7,678 nt of DNA from Mariprofundus sp. (GTDB lineage Bacteria; Pseudomonadota; Zetaproteobacteria; Mariprofundales; Mariprofundaceae): assembly GCA_030951065.1 (NCBI GenBank), contig JAUZQH010000222.1:1-7678 (forward strand), read 5' to 3'. The notes below the pieces were generated by a model, which saw only the letters and a list, made by a program, of their open reading frames with translations, did not search any database and was not told the DNA's origin. The position numbers and the translations under genes are program-made. Each line of letters begins with the position of its first letter. The first letter of the stretch is position 1. Below, piece by piece: positions 1-7,678 of the stretch.

Positions 1-26
1 TTAAGGTTTCATTCATCTGACAGGCT

Positions 27-32
27 TATTAT
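27..32 (+). promoter_or_regulatory. Possible -10 element upstream of the flavoenzyme gene
   Basis: TATTAT matches the sigma70 -10 consensus at five of six positions and lies about 40 bases ahead of the first gene. No good -35 element sits 16-18 bases upstream; the sequence at 4-10 is AGGTTTC. The left edge of the window also hides the upstream gene, so the operon could equally be transcribed from outside. The 73 bases before the first gene hold nothing else recognisable apart from the ribosome binding site. Confidence 0.2.
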
Positions 33-64
33 GCTGCGTCGGCGAAAAGTACAGTGACCAGCAT

Positions 65-70
65 GGAGAG
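65..70 (+). promoter_or_regulatory. Shine-Dalgarno for the GTG-started flavoenzyme gene
   Basis: GGAGAG ends three bases before the GTG at 74. The spacing is short, but this is the only purine-rich site available. The reading frame is open back to a TAA at 2-4 and contains no upstream ATG, GTG or TTG, so GTG 74 is the only standard start. An ATG at 63 overlaps the site but is out of frame and reaches a stop after about 36 codons. Confidence 0.5.
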
Positions 71-73
71 CGA

Positions 74-3000
74 GTGCCCGAAAATATCCGCGAGATACCG
101 TACAATTACACATCCTATTCAGATCGTGAGATTGTCATCCGCTTTCTGGGCGAAGCTGCCTGGGACGATTTGAATGTATTGAGAACCCAGCGTCGCACGG
201 GCCGTTCGGCCCGTATGCTGTTTGAGATTCTTGGTGATTTGTGGATGGTGGAGCGCAATATATATTTGCGTAATGATCTGCTGCACAATCAGAAACGGCG
301 GCAGACGATGTACCGTCGACACTATGATCGTTTATCCCGTATTGAAGCCGGGGCCAGCGACAACCCCAGGGCGCAGAAGGTGGCTGCCTGTACCGGCCAT
401 TTGCTGGAAAAATTTTATGCCTGGTTCGAGCAGGAGCCGTCCAAGCGACGGAAAGCGCGCAAGGCTTTTGCCAGATATACCCATTCGAATAATGTCCATT
501 TCGATGCCTATACGCTGACTCATCATGCCACCGATGCCACCGACTGGCGGCACCACGCACCTTTTTGTGTACTTACGCCTGATTCTGCCGATGAACTTCC
601 GGGGCTGATTCGCGCTGTTGCCGATTTAGGGCTGGTGGTTATTCCCCGAGGGGGCGGCACGGGCCTGTGTGGTGGTTCGGTACCATTGTCCGACAATGCC
701 GTGATGATCAATGTTGAAAAGCTCGATGCCATTGGTCCGGTTGAGATCAGAAATGTGGGTCGCAAGGGAGAAGTGGCCACGATCACAGCAGCTGCAGGCG
801 CTGTTACCGGCAAGGTGATGGAAGCATCGAAGCCGCATGTGTTCGCAACCGACCCGACCAGCCTGTGGGCCTGCACTATCGGCGGTAATGTTGCTTCCAA
901 TGCCGGTGGTAAACATGCGGTAATCTGGGGAACCTGTGTCGATAATCTGCTCAGCTGGAAAATGGTGACGCCGGATGGCAACTGGTTGCTGGTAGAGCGT
1001 ATCAACCACAATATGGCCAAGGTTCATGATGAAGAAACAGTTCGTTTCCGTTTGACACGCACCGATGCGGTTTCCGGCAAGCAGATCAGTCAGGAAGAAC
1101 TGGCTGTCGCCGGTTCCGTATTCCGCAAAAAAGGTCTGGGCAAGGATGTGACACGAAAAGCGATGGGTGGTTTGCCCGGCGTGCAGAAAGAGGGGACAGA
1201 CGGTTTTATTGTCGAGGCTACATTTGTATTACACCGTGCGTTTAATGTCACGCGCAGTGTCTGCTGCGAGTTTTTTGGACAGGAACTTTCCGAGGCCACC
1301 CGGGCGATGGTGAAAATCAAACATCATGTCGATGCGCTGGAAGGTGTACATCTGGAGGGCCTGGAACATTTTGACGAAAAATATGTCAAGGCTATCGAAT
1401 ATATTTCCAAATCAACCCGGCGAGAGGTGCCGCGTGTTGTTCTGCTGATTGATGTATCCGGTGACGATGAACATGCGGTGGCCAAAGCCTGTTCGGACAT
1501 CTGCCGTATTACCTCGCAGGGTAATGGTGACGGGTTTGTAGCGACGTCTGCTGCCGATCGCAAGCGGTTCTGGGGTGATCGCGGACGTATGGCGGCTATC
1601 GCCAAACACACGCGTGCGTTCAAGCTCAATGAAGATGTGGTTATCCCGCTCGACCGGCTTTCCGAGTACAATGATTATGTCGAACATCTGAATATAGAAA
1701 ATTCGATCAGTAATAAAATAGATATACTGGATGCCATTGCATCCTGTCTGTCCGATGCCCGGCACCGCATTCATGGCAACCGTTTGGAAACGAGTGACCT
1801 GAATCTCGATGATGACCCCTATCTGACTGAAAAACTGGATGCCTGTTTGAAACTGGTTGGGGAGACAAAGGAAAACTGGAGCAGCCTGTTACAGAATATC
1901 GATGCGTCGGCCAGAGCTGTGGCTCCCCAGCTGCAGGATGTGAAATACAAACGCTCGGAGCCACTGTTCCGGGTCATACAGCGTGGCGCCAAACGCATTT
2001 CTTATCGCAGCGAGGTGGAGCAGCCCCTGCTCGATCTGTTGCGCGGGCACGAATCGCTGATTGAGGCTGTTCGCGAGGCACACCGCAGCACGCTTTCCGG
2101 ACGTATCGTTGTCGCCACCCATATGCATGCCGGTGATGGCAATGTGCATACCAATATTCCGGTTAATTCCAACGATTATGTCATGATGAAAAAGGCTCAT
2201 CGTGTGGTCGAAAAGGTCATGGCCAAGGCGGTGGAACTGGGCGGTGTTATTTCGGGCGAACATGGTATCGGCATTACCAAACTGGCATACATGGATAAAT
2301 CACTGCTCGAGGAAAATGCCGAGTATCTGAAAACAGCTGATCCGGACCACCTGTTCAATCGCGGCAAGCTGTTACCCGATACCGATCTTCAGCTGAGCTA
2401 TACGCCGAGTTTCAATCTTCTGGAAATGGAGTCGATGATTCTGGAAGCGGCCGATATGACCGATCTGTCCGAAGCCATTTCGCCGTGCCTGCGTTGCGGT
2501 AAATGCAAGCCGGTGTGCAATACCCATTTCCCTCGCGCCAATATGTTGTATAGCCCGCGTAACAAGATTCAGGCGACGGGAGCCATGATTGAGGCTTTTC
2601 TGTATGAATCGCAGACCGGTGCCGGTATTTCATTCGAGCAATTCGAGGGTATGCAGGATGTCGCCGATCACTGCACGATTTGCCATAAATGCGAAAGTCC
2701 GTGTCCGGTTAATATCGATTTTGGTGTGGTTACCGAAGGCATGCGGGCCCTGCTGAAAGACAAAGGGCAGAGCAAGGCCAATCTCGGTTCCAGATTATCC
2801 ATGATGTTTCTGGTCATGCAGAATCCGAATGGCATCAGGCTGATGCGCGAGTTTATGCTGCGCTGGGGTTATGCCGGACACAGGCTGCTGAACAAACTGG
2901 GCAAGCTGTTCGGGCTGGTGCAGAAAACGCCTGCGGCTAAACGCAACCTGGATGGTATCGAGGCACAGGTCATTAACTTCATTGAGCGCCCGTTGCCATC

Positions 3001-3871
3001 GTTACCATACGGTACGGCGCGTCAGACGCTGGGCATTGAATCCAGCGACAAGAATATGATTCCGGTGTTGCGGGACCCGAACCGTTCCAATGGCCGGGCA
3101 GTATTCTATTTCCCGGGCTGTGGTTCCGAACGCCTGTTTTCACAGGTTGGACTGGCGACGCAGGCCATGCTGTTCGATCTCGGTATCAATGTGGTGCTGC
3201 CGCCTTCCTACCTGTGCTGCGGTTATCCTTCCACGGCCGGCGGCGACCATGAACAGGGTGACAAGATATCCTATGATAACAGGGTGCTGTTTCATCGCAT
3301 CCGCAATGCATTGTCCTATCTGGATTTCGAGGCGGTCATTGTTTCATGCGGCACCTGCTATGATCAGCTGACACGATATGAACTGGAAAAGGTTTTTCCC
3401 GGTGCACCGCTGATCGACATTCACGAATACCTGATGCAGCAGGGTGTTAAAGCGGAGCATGTGGACGGTGTTGAATATATGTATCATGTACCGTGCCATT
3501 CTCCGTTGAAGCGGCATGGCTCACACGCGGCAATTGAATCGCTGCTGGGTTCCGAGTCGGTGAAGTCTGAAGAATGCTGTGGTGAAGCCGGTACGCTGGC
3601 TGTAGCGCATCCGGAAATTGCCGGCAAAATCCGTGCCCGCAAGGAAGAGCAGATGGAAATAGCCAAAGCGCAACTGCCGGGTGAATCGAGCCAGAAGATT
3701 CTCACCTCATGTCCTTCCTGCTTACAGGGTCTTTCAAGGCTGGAGGATCAATCCGGTGTGGAAGCTGACTACATTGTGGTTGAGCTGGCCAGGCATTTGC
3801 ATGGCGATGACTGGCAGAAGCAGTTTGTTAAAAAAGTGAAAAACGGCGGTATCGAACGGGTTCTGATGTAA
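74..3871 (+). CDS. Fused FAD/iron-sulfur D-2-hydroxyacid dehydrogenase-like oxidoreductase with N-terminal DUF3683 domain
   Basis: Seen: a 1265-residue protein with a GTG start. Residues about 3-135 match the DUF3683 type of N-terminus (REIPYNYTSYSDREIVIR, then RTGRSARMLFEILGDLW). Residues about 160-390 form a PCMH-type FAD-binding domain (PRGGGTGLCGG at 191-201, then GGNVASNAGGKHAV at 270-283). Residues about 395-768 form an FAD-oxidase C domain with HAGDGNVH at 685-692 and GEHGIG at 728-733. H685, H692 and E729 correspond to the metal ligands known in D-2-hydroxyglutarate/D-lactate dehydrogenases. Two [4Fe-4S] motifs follow, C805/808/811/815 and C867/870/873/877. Two CCG modules come next: C1016, C1048-C1049, C1092xxC1095, and C1141, C1168-C1169, C1213xxC1216. 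The protein thus resembles GlcD fused to GlcF. Inference: it oxidises a D-2-hydroxyacid at FAD and passes electrons through Fe-S clusters towards the quinone pool at the inner face of the membrane; no transmembrane segment is evident. The substrate cannot be read from sequence. A helical insertion of roughly 120-140 residues (about 536-675) interrupts the FAD-oxidase domain. The stop overlaps the next gene's start. Confidence 0.9.
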   Translation: MPENIREIPYNYTSYSDREIVIRFLGEAAWDDLNVLRTQRRTGRSARMLFEILGDLWMVERNIYLRNDLLHNQKRRQTMYRRHYDRLSRIEAGASDNPRAQKVAACTGHLLEKFYAWFEQEPSKRRKARKAFARYTHSNNVHFDAYTLTHHATDATDWRHHAPFCVLTPDSADELPGLIRAVADLGLVVIPRGGGTGLCGGSVPLSDNAVMINVEKLDAIGPVEIRNVGRKGEVATITAAAGAVTGKVMEASKPHVFATDPTSLWACTIGGNVASNAGGKHAVIWGTCVDNLLSWKMVTPDGNWLLVERINHNMAKVHDEETVRFRLTRTDAVSGKQISQEELAVAGSVFRKKGLGKDVTRKAMGGLPGVQKEGTDGFIVEATFVLHRAFNVTRSVCCEFFGQELSEATRAMVKIKHHVDALEGVHLEGLEHFDEKYVKAIEYISKSTRREVPRVVLLIDVSGDDEHAVAKACSDICRITSQGNGDGFVATSAADRKRFWGDRGRMAAIAKHTRAFKLNEDVVIPLDRLSEYNDYVEHLNIENSISNKIDILDAIASCLSDARHRIHGNRLETSDLNLDDDPYLTEKLDACLKLVGETKENWSSLLQNIDASARAVAPQLQDVKYKRSEPLFRVIQRGAKRISYRSEVEQPLLDLLRGHESLIEAVREAHRSTLSGRIVVATHMHAGDGNVHTNIPVNSNDYVMMKKAHRVVEKVMAKAVELGGVISGEHGIGITKLAYMDKSLLEENAEYLKTADPDHLFNRGKLLPDTDLQLSYTPSFNLLEMESMILEAADMTDLSEAISPCLRCGKCKPVCNTHFPRANMLYSPRNKIQATGAMIEAFLYESQTGAGISFEQFEGMQDVADHCTICHKCESPCPVNIDFGVVTEGMRALLKDKGQSKANLGSRLSMMFLVMQNPNGIRLMREFMLRWGYAGHRLLNKLGKLFGLVQKTPAAKRNLDGIEAQVINFIERPLPSLPYGTARQTLGIESSDKNMIPVLRDPNRSNGRAVFYFPGCGSERLFSQVGLATQAMLFDLGINVVLPPSYLCCGYPSTAGGDHEQGDKISYDNRVLFHRIRNALSYLDFEAVIVSCGTCYDQLTRYELEKVFPGAPLIDIHEYLMQQGVKAEHVDGVEYMYHVPCHSPLKRHGSHAAIESLLGSESVKSEECCGEAGTLAVAHPEIAGKIRARKEEQMEIAKAQLPGESSQKILTSCPSCLQGLSRLEDQSGVEADYIVVELARHLHGDDWQKQFVKKVKNGGIERVLM

Positions 3872-4488
3872 TGCCGGTTGGCCCTGGAAAAATGGCGCGG
3901 TTCTTGTTGTGTGCCTGTTTGTTATCGCTGGCTGCCTGTGCCAGCAGTCCGCCGAAAAATATCAATGACAGCTGTGCCATGTTGCAGGAAAAAGACGACT
4001 GGTATGAGTACGCCAACGATTCATACAAGAAGTGGGGTGTACCGGTACATGTTCAACTGGCCATCATCTATCAGGAATCCCGTTTCCGTTCAGAGGCTGA
4101 AGCACCCGATGATACCCTGCTTGGTTTTATTCCCTGGGGGCAGGTGACCAGTGCTTACGGTTATGCGCAGGTGCTGGATTCCACCTGGGACTGGTATATG
4201 AAGTCTACCGGCAATTGGGGGGCGGATCGCGACGATTTTGAAGACGCGACGGATTTTATTGGCTGGTACGGCAATTATTCACACAAAAAACTCGGCATAT
4301 CCCGGTGGGATGCCTATAACCAGTATCTGGCCTATCACGAAGGCCATGGTGGCTGGAAACGCAAGACATTCAACAAAAAACCGTGGCTGATCAAAGTGGC
4401 GAGAAAAGTGGAGCGGCGGGCGGCCCGCTATGCGGCACAACTCAAGCGTTGCAAAGACCAGCTGGATGATGGTAGCGGCTGGTTCTGG

Positions 4489-4491
<3 letters not shown>
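3871..4491 (+). CDS. Lipoprotein with SLT-type lytic transglycosylase domain
   Basis: Seen: 206 residues. A basic, hydrophobic leader (MARFLLCACLLSLAAC) ends in the lipobox LAAC with C23 as the lipidated cysteine. The residue after it is Ala rather than Asp, which predicts sorting to the outer membrane. The mature part carries YQESRF, with E69 as the likely catalytic acid, AYGYAQV at 95-101 (the family's AxGLMQ-like motif), and AYHEGHGGW at 154-162. A short basic, coiled tail ends in GSGWFW. Family knowledge: such domains cleave the MurNAc-GlcNAc bond of peptidoglycan with formation of 1,6-anhydroMurNAc. The insertion EAPDDTLLGFIPWG between the catalytic Glu and the second motif sets it apart from Slt70/MltC-type domains, so I do not assign a named Mlt class. 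The start at 3871 overlaps the previous TAA (TAATG), which implies translational coupling. The internal ATG at 3892 would also give a normal lipoprotein leader. The gene ends directly against purB. Confidence 0.8.
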
Positions 4492-5964
<1,473 letters not shown>

Positions 5965-5965
5965 T

Positions 5966-5994
5966 CATATATGCGGTTTCTTGATTTCGGTTAA
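5966..5994 (-). promoter_or_regulatory. Candidate sigma70 promoter for purB
   Basis: Reading left: TTAACC (-35; complement of 5989-5994), a 17-base spacer, then TATATG (-10; complement of 5966-5971). Each box matches the consensus at four of six positions and the spacing is ideal. This would give a purB leader of about 80 bases. It is a moderate match found by eye in AT-richer intergenic DNA and has no independent support. Confidence 0.35.
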
Positions 5995-5996
5995 GC

Positions 5997-6021
5997 CGGT
6001 GGCATCATTCGCCACCGTTTT
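5997..6021 (+). terminator. First hairpin upstream of tRNA-Leu, weak terminator-like
   Basis: CGGTGGC (5997-6003) pairs perfectly with GCCACCG (6011-6017) around a 7-base loop and is followed by TTTT. Read to the right it resembles a short intrinsic terminator. Read to the left there is no T run, so it is not a purB attenuator of the usual kind. It lies just upstream of the candidate purB -35 element. It may act with the second hairpin seven bases further on. Confidence 0.45.
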
Positions 6022-6027
6022 GCGACA

Positions 6028-6056
6028 GGGGTAAGGCTTGGTCTTACTCCTTTTTT
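6028..6056 (+). terminator. Intrinsic terminator reading towards tRNA-Leu
   Basis: GGGGTAAG (6028-6035) pairs with CTTACTCC (6043-6050), including one G-U pair, around a 7-base loop. Six T (6051-6056) follow immediately. This is a classic rho-independent shape on the + strand. No recognisable + strand gene lies upstream: purB is on the other strand, and the lipoprotein operon ends 1.5 kb away. It stands only 24 bases before the tRNA, so the tRNA promoter must overlap it, or transcripts from further left must pass through it. Confidence 0.65.
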
Positions 6057-6080
6057 ATTCAATGCAGTGAGACTGAATAC

Positions 6081-6164
<84 letters not shown>

Positions 6165-6168
6165 TTTT

Positions 6169-6174
6169 GGAGAG
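6169..6174 (+). promoter_or_regulatory. tig Shine-Dalgarno
   Basis: GGAGAG, with about eight bases from GGAGA to the ATG at 6182. It selects ATG 6182 over the in-frame TTG at 6167, which overlaps this site and would add five non-homologous residues. It begins only four bases after the encoded CCA of the tRNA. Confidence 0.75.
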
Positions 6175-6181
6175 AAATACA

Positions 6182-7513
6182 ATGATTCAGACAGAAGTGA
6201 AAGAACTGGGAAACCACGAATATCAGGTGCATGTTACGGTGCCGCAGGGCGAATATGACCGTGTTTATAATGAGCAGTTGCTGAAACTGAGCCGTCAGGC
6301 CAAGTTGCCGGGTTTTCGACCGGGTAAAACGCCGCCGGCACATCTGAAACAACAGTTCGGTCCCAGGTTGCATGAAGATACCGTGTCCGAACTGGTGCAG
6401 TCGCATTATGTTTCAGCGATTGAATCCTCCGGTTTGATTCCGGCTGTGCAGCCGATGCTGGATGTTCCTGCCATGCAGCCGGCTTCCGGCTTCGAGTTTA
6501 CCATGCGGGTGACGACCTGGCCGACAGTTGAACTGAAAGATGTTGCCAGCCTGAAGTTTGATGAAACCAAGGTTGAAGTGGATAAAAGCGATATCGATTC
6601 AGTGATTGAGCGGCTACAGAAATCACAGGTAACGTTCGAGATAGAGGCGGATCGTGCGGCTGAAACGGGCGATCAGTTGCATATCGATTTTGTCGGTGTG
6701 ATTGATGGCGAGGAGTTCGATGGTGGCAAGGGTGAAGATGTGCCGCTGGTGTTAGGCGAAGGTCGTTTTATTCCCGGCTTTGAAGAGCAGCTGGCTGGAA
6801 AGTCAGCCGGTGATGAAGTGAATGTCGAGGTGACATTCCCTGCCGATTACCAGGCCGCACACCTGGCGGGTAAGGCGGCCAGTTTTGCGACAGTGGTGAA
6901 AAGTGTAGGCAAACCTGTACGAGCAGAAGATGAAGATGCGCTGGCTAAAATGCTTGGCTTTGATGATGCCGATGCGCTGCGTGCAGATGCAGCGGAGCGC
7001 CTGAATGAAGAAGCTGCACAGGCTTCATTTTCATCCACCCGCGATGCGGCGCTGGATGCGCTGCTTGCTGCTCATGAGATTACCCTGCCGGAAACACTGA
7101 TTGAGCAGGATATGAAAGAGACGACCCAGCGCATATTGCAGAACATGAAACAGCAGGGTATGGAACCACCTGCCGATATGCTCGAGGATGAGGCATTTAA
7201 ACAGGAAGTTAGAATTCGCTCCGAGCGCGGTCTGAAATTGTCCGTGTTGCTGCAGAAGGTTCGTGAAGCTGCGGATCTGTCCGTGGATGATATTCAGATC
7301 AATGCAGAACTGGATCGTCAGTCACAGCAGTATCCTGAAGAGCAGCGCGAGCAGTTCAAGACCTGGATCAGAGGCCAGAAGGATCAGATGGCATCGGTGC
7401 GCGAAAGCTTGCTGGAACGTAAGTGTATCGAGTATATTGTCTCCGAAGCCAAAACAAAACCCGTCACCAAGGCGCTGTCAGCATGGCAGGCTGAACAAGA
7501 GCAAGCCCAATAA
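6182..7513 (+). CDS. tig: Trigger factor, ribosome-associated chaperone and peptidyl-prolyl isomerase
   Basis: Trigger factor docks beside the ribosome exit tunnel near L23, shields nascent chains and has prolyl isomerase activity. Seen: 443 residues (E. coli 432). The N-terminal ribosome-binding domain (about 1-145) carries the signature LPGFRPGKTPPAHL (42-55). Its docking triplet reads FRP rather than the E. coli FRK, a variant common in other bacteria. The FKBP-type PPIase domain (about 150-245) shows IDFVGVIDGEEFDGG (168-182) and GRFIPGFEEQLAG (194-206). The helical C-terminal chaperone domain runs from about 246 to the end, with a Gln/Glu-rich tail. The gene lies 17 bases after the tRNA-Leu CCA and 82 bases before clpP, in the usual tig-clpP order. 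No clear promoter of its own is visible, so it is probably co-transcribed with the tRNA or read from within it. Confidence 0.97.
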   Translation: MIQTEVKELGNHEYQVHVTVPQGEYDRVYNEQLLKLSRQAKLPGFRPGKTPPAHLKQQFGPRLHEDTVSELVQSHYVSAIESSGLIPAVQPMLDVPAMQPASGFEFTMRVTTWPTVELKDVASLKFDETKVEVDKSDIDSVIERLQKSQVTFEIEADRAAETGDQLHIDFVGVIDGEEFDGGKGEDVPLVLGEGRFIPGFEEQLAGKSAGDEVNVEVTFPADYQAAHLAGKAASFATVVKSVGKPVRAEDEDALAKMLGFDDADALRADAAERLNEEAAQASFSSTRDAALDALLAAHEITLPETLIEQDMKETTQRILQNMKQQGMEPPADMLEDEAFKQEVRIRSERGLKLSVLLQKVREAADLSVDDIQINAELDRQSQQYPEEQREQFKTWIRGQKDQMASVRESLLERKCIEYIVSEAKTKPVTKALSAWQAEQEQAQ

Positions 7514-7532
7514 AGCCACGGGTGTGGCTTTA
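7511..7532 (+). terminator. Hairpin at the tig stop codon, possible partial terminator
   Basis: TAAAGCCAC (7511-7519) pairs perfectly with GTGGCTTTA (7524-7532) around GGGT. The tig TAA forms the base of the left arm. The T run is short and mostly inside the stem, so full termination is doubtful. It may reduce read-through into clpP or protect the tig mRNA 3' end. Confidence 0.5.
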
Positions 7533-7584
7533 TCAGGCACGACAGTCGGCTGAGTTCGTTAACGGGTAACATCTAGTAGCGAGA

Positions 7585-7592
7585 AAGGAGAG
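7585..7592 (+). promoter_or_regulatory. clpP Shine-Dalgarno
   Basis: AAGGAGAG, with GGAG ending five bases before ATG 7596. It is the strongest ribosome site in the window and fixes the clpP start. The frame upstream contains no other start before a TAA at 7560-7562. Confidence 0.8.
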
Positions 7593-7595
7593 TAT

Positions 7596-7678
7596 ATGAA
7601 TCTGGTTCCGGTTGTAGTAGAACACACGGCGAGGGGAGAGCGTTCCTACGATATTTTTTCCCGTTTGCTTAAAGAACG
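7596..7678 (+). CDS. clpP: ATP-dependent Clp protease proteolytic subunit (5' part only)
   Basis: The window ends after 27 codons plus two bases. The visible residues [20 protein letters not shown] followed by FSRLLKE match the ClpP N-terminus; E. coli has [27 protein letters not shown] after its propeptide. This protein starts almost directly at the mature N-terminus, so the propeptide seems shorter than in E. coli. ClpP forms the tetradecameric serine protease chamber that pairs with ClpX or ClpA. The catalytic Ser, His and Asp lie beyond the window. The position after tig supports the call, and clpX and lon would be expected next. No sigma32-type promoter is evident in the tig-clpP gap. 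Confidence 0.93.
   Translation, partial: MNLVPVVVEHTARGERSYDIFSRLLKE

Noticed and set aside
135..1020. Several long open frames antisense to or overlapping the flavoenzyme gene
   Set aside because: Low-complexity, Ser/Arg/Pro-rich shadow translations with no family resemblance, while the + strand frame carries clear domains.
6010..6026. PurR-like box (CGCAAAACGGTGGCG on the minus strand) upstream of purB
   Set aside because: Only the CGCAAA half resembles the PurR consensus. The other half is part of the hairpin arm and the symmetry is off.
6167..6181. TTG start for tig at 6167
   Set aside because: It overlaps the ribosome binding site itself and adds five residues not seen in trigger factors; ATG 6182 is well spaced.
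6935..7070. Repeated GATGCGCTG words in tig
   Set aside because: They encode Asp-Ala-Leu in different parts of a helical domain and reflect codon preference. They are neither evenly spaced nor extended.
7533..7590. Heat-shock or sigma70 promoter for clpP (TAACAT at 7567-7572)
   Set aside because: No acceptable -35 box at 16-18 bases and no sigma32-type CTTGAA/CCCCAT pair.

Overview
The window looks like ordinary chromosome from a proteobacterium, most likely a gammaproteobacterium. PurB resembles the E. coli protein almost residue for residue around its active site. The block tRNA-Leu / trigger factor / clpP is a familiar proteobacterial housekeeping neighbourhood. A DUF3683-type fused flavin/iron-sulfur oxidoreductase is typical of beta- and some gammaproteobacteria. 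Base and codon use look even across the window. I see no insertion sequence, integrase, CRISPR array or other sign of recent transfer.

Left part (1-4491, + strand): a two-gene operon. The first gene encodes a 1265-residue protein that joins an N-terminal DUF3683 domain, a GlcD/D-lactate-dehydrogenase-like FAD module, a two-cluster ferredoxin module and a GlcF/HdrB-like pair of CCG domains. It is probably a membrane-associated D-2-hydroxyacid dehydrogenase of unknown substrate. Its stop codon overlaps the start of a small outer-membrane lipoprotein with an SLT-type lytic transglycosylase fold (TAATG overlap).

Middle (4492-5877, - strand): purB, adenylosuccinate lyase, converges on the lipoprotein gene with no intervening base. 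An inverted repeat spans the two stop codons. The 203-base stretch between purB and the tRNA holds a candidate purB promoter reading left and two consecutive hairpins reading right. The second hairpin has a run of six T and looks like a genuine intrinsic terminator, although no obvious + strand gene lies upstream of it.

Right part (6081-7678, + strand): a class II tRNA-Leu(UAG) with encoded CCA lies only 17 bases upstream of tig (trigger factor, 443 aa). A perfect 9-bp hairpin that contains the tig stop codon follows, and then the first 27 codons of clpP, cut by the window edge. This is the protein-folding/proteolysis cluster (tig-clpP, normally followed by clpX and lon).

I found no convincing new multi-gene system. 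The points most worth a second look are the orphan terminator pair in front of the tRNA-tig unit, the close tRNA-mRNA linkage, and the operon that couples an uncharacterised flavoenzyme to a lytic transglycosylase.
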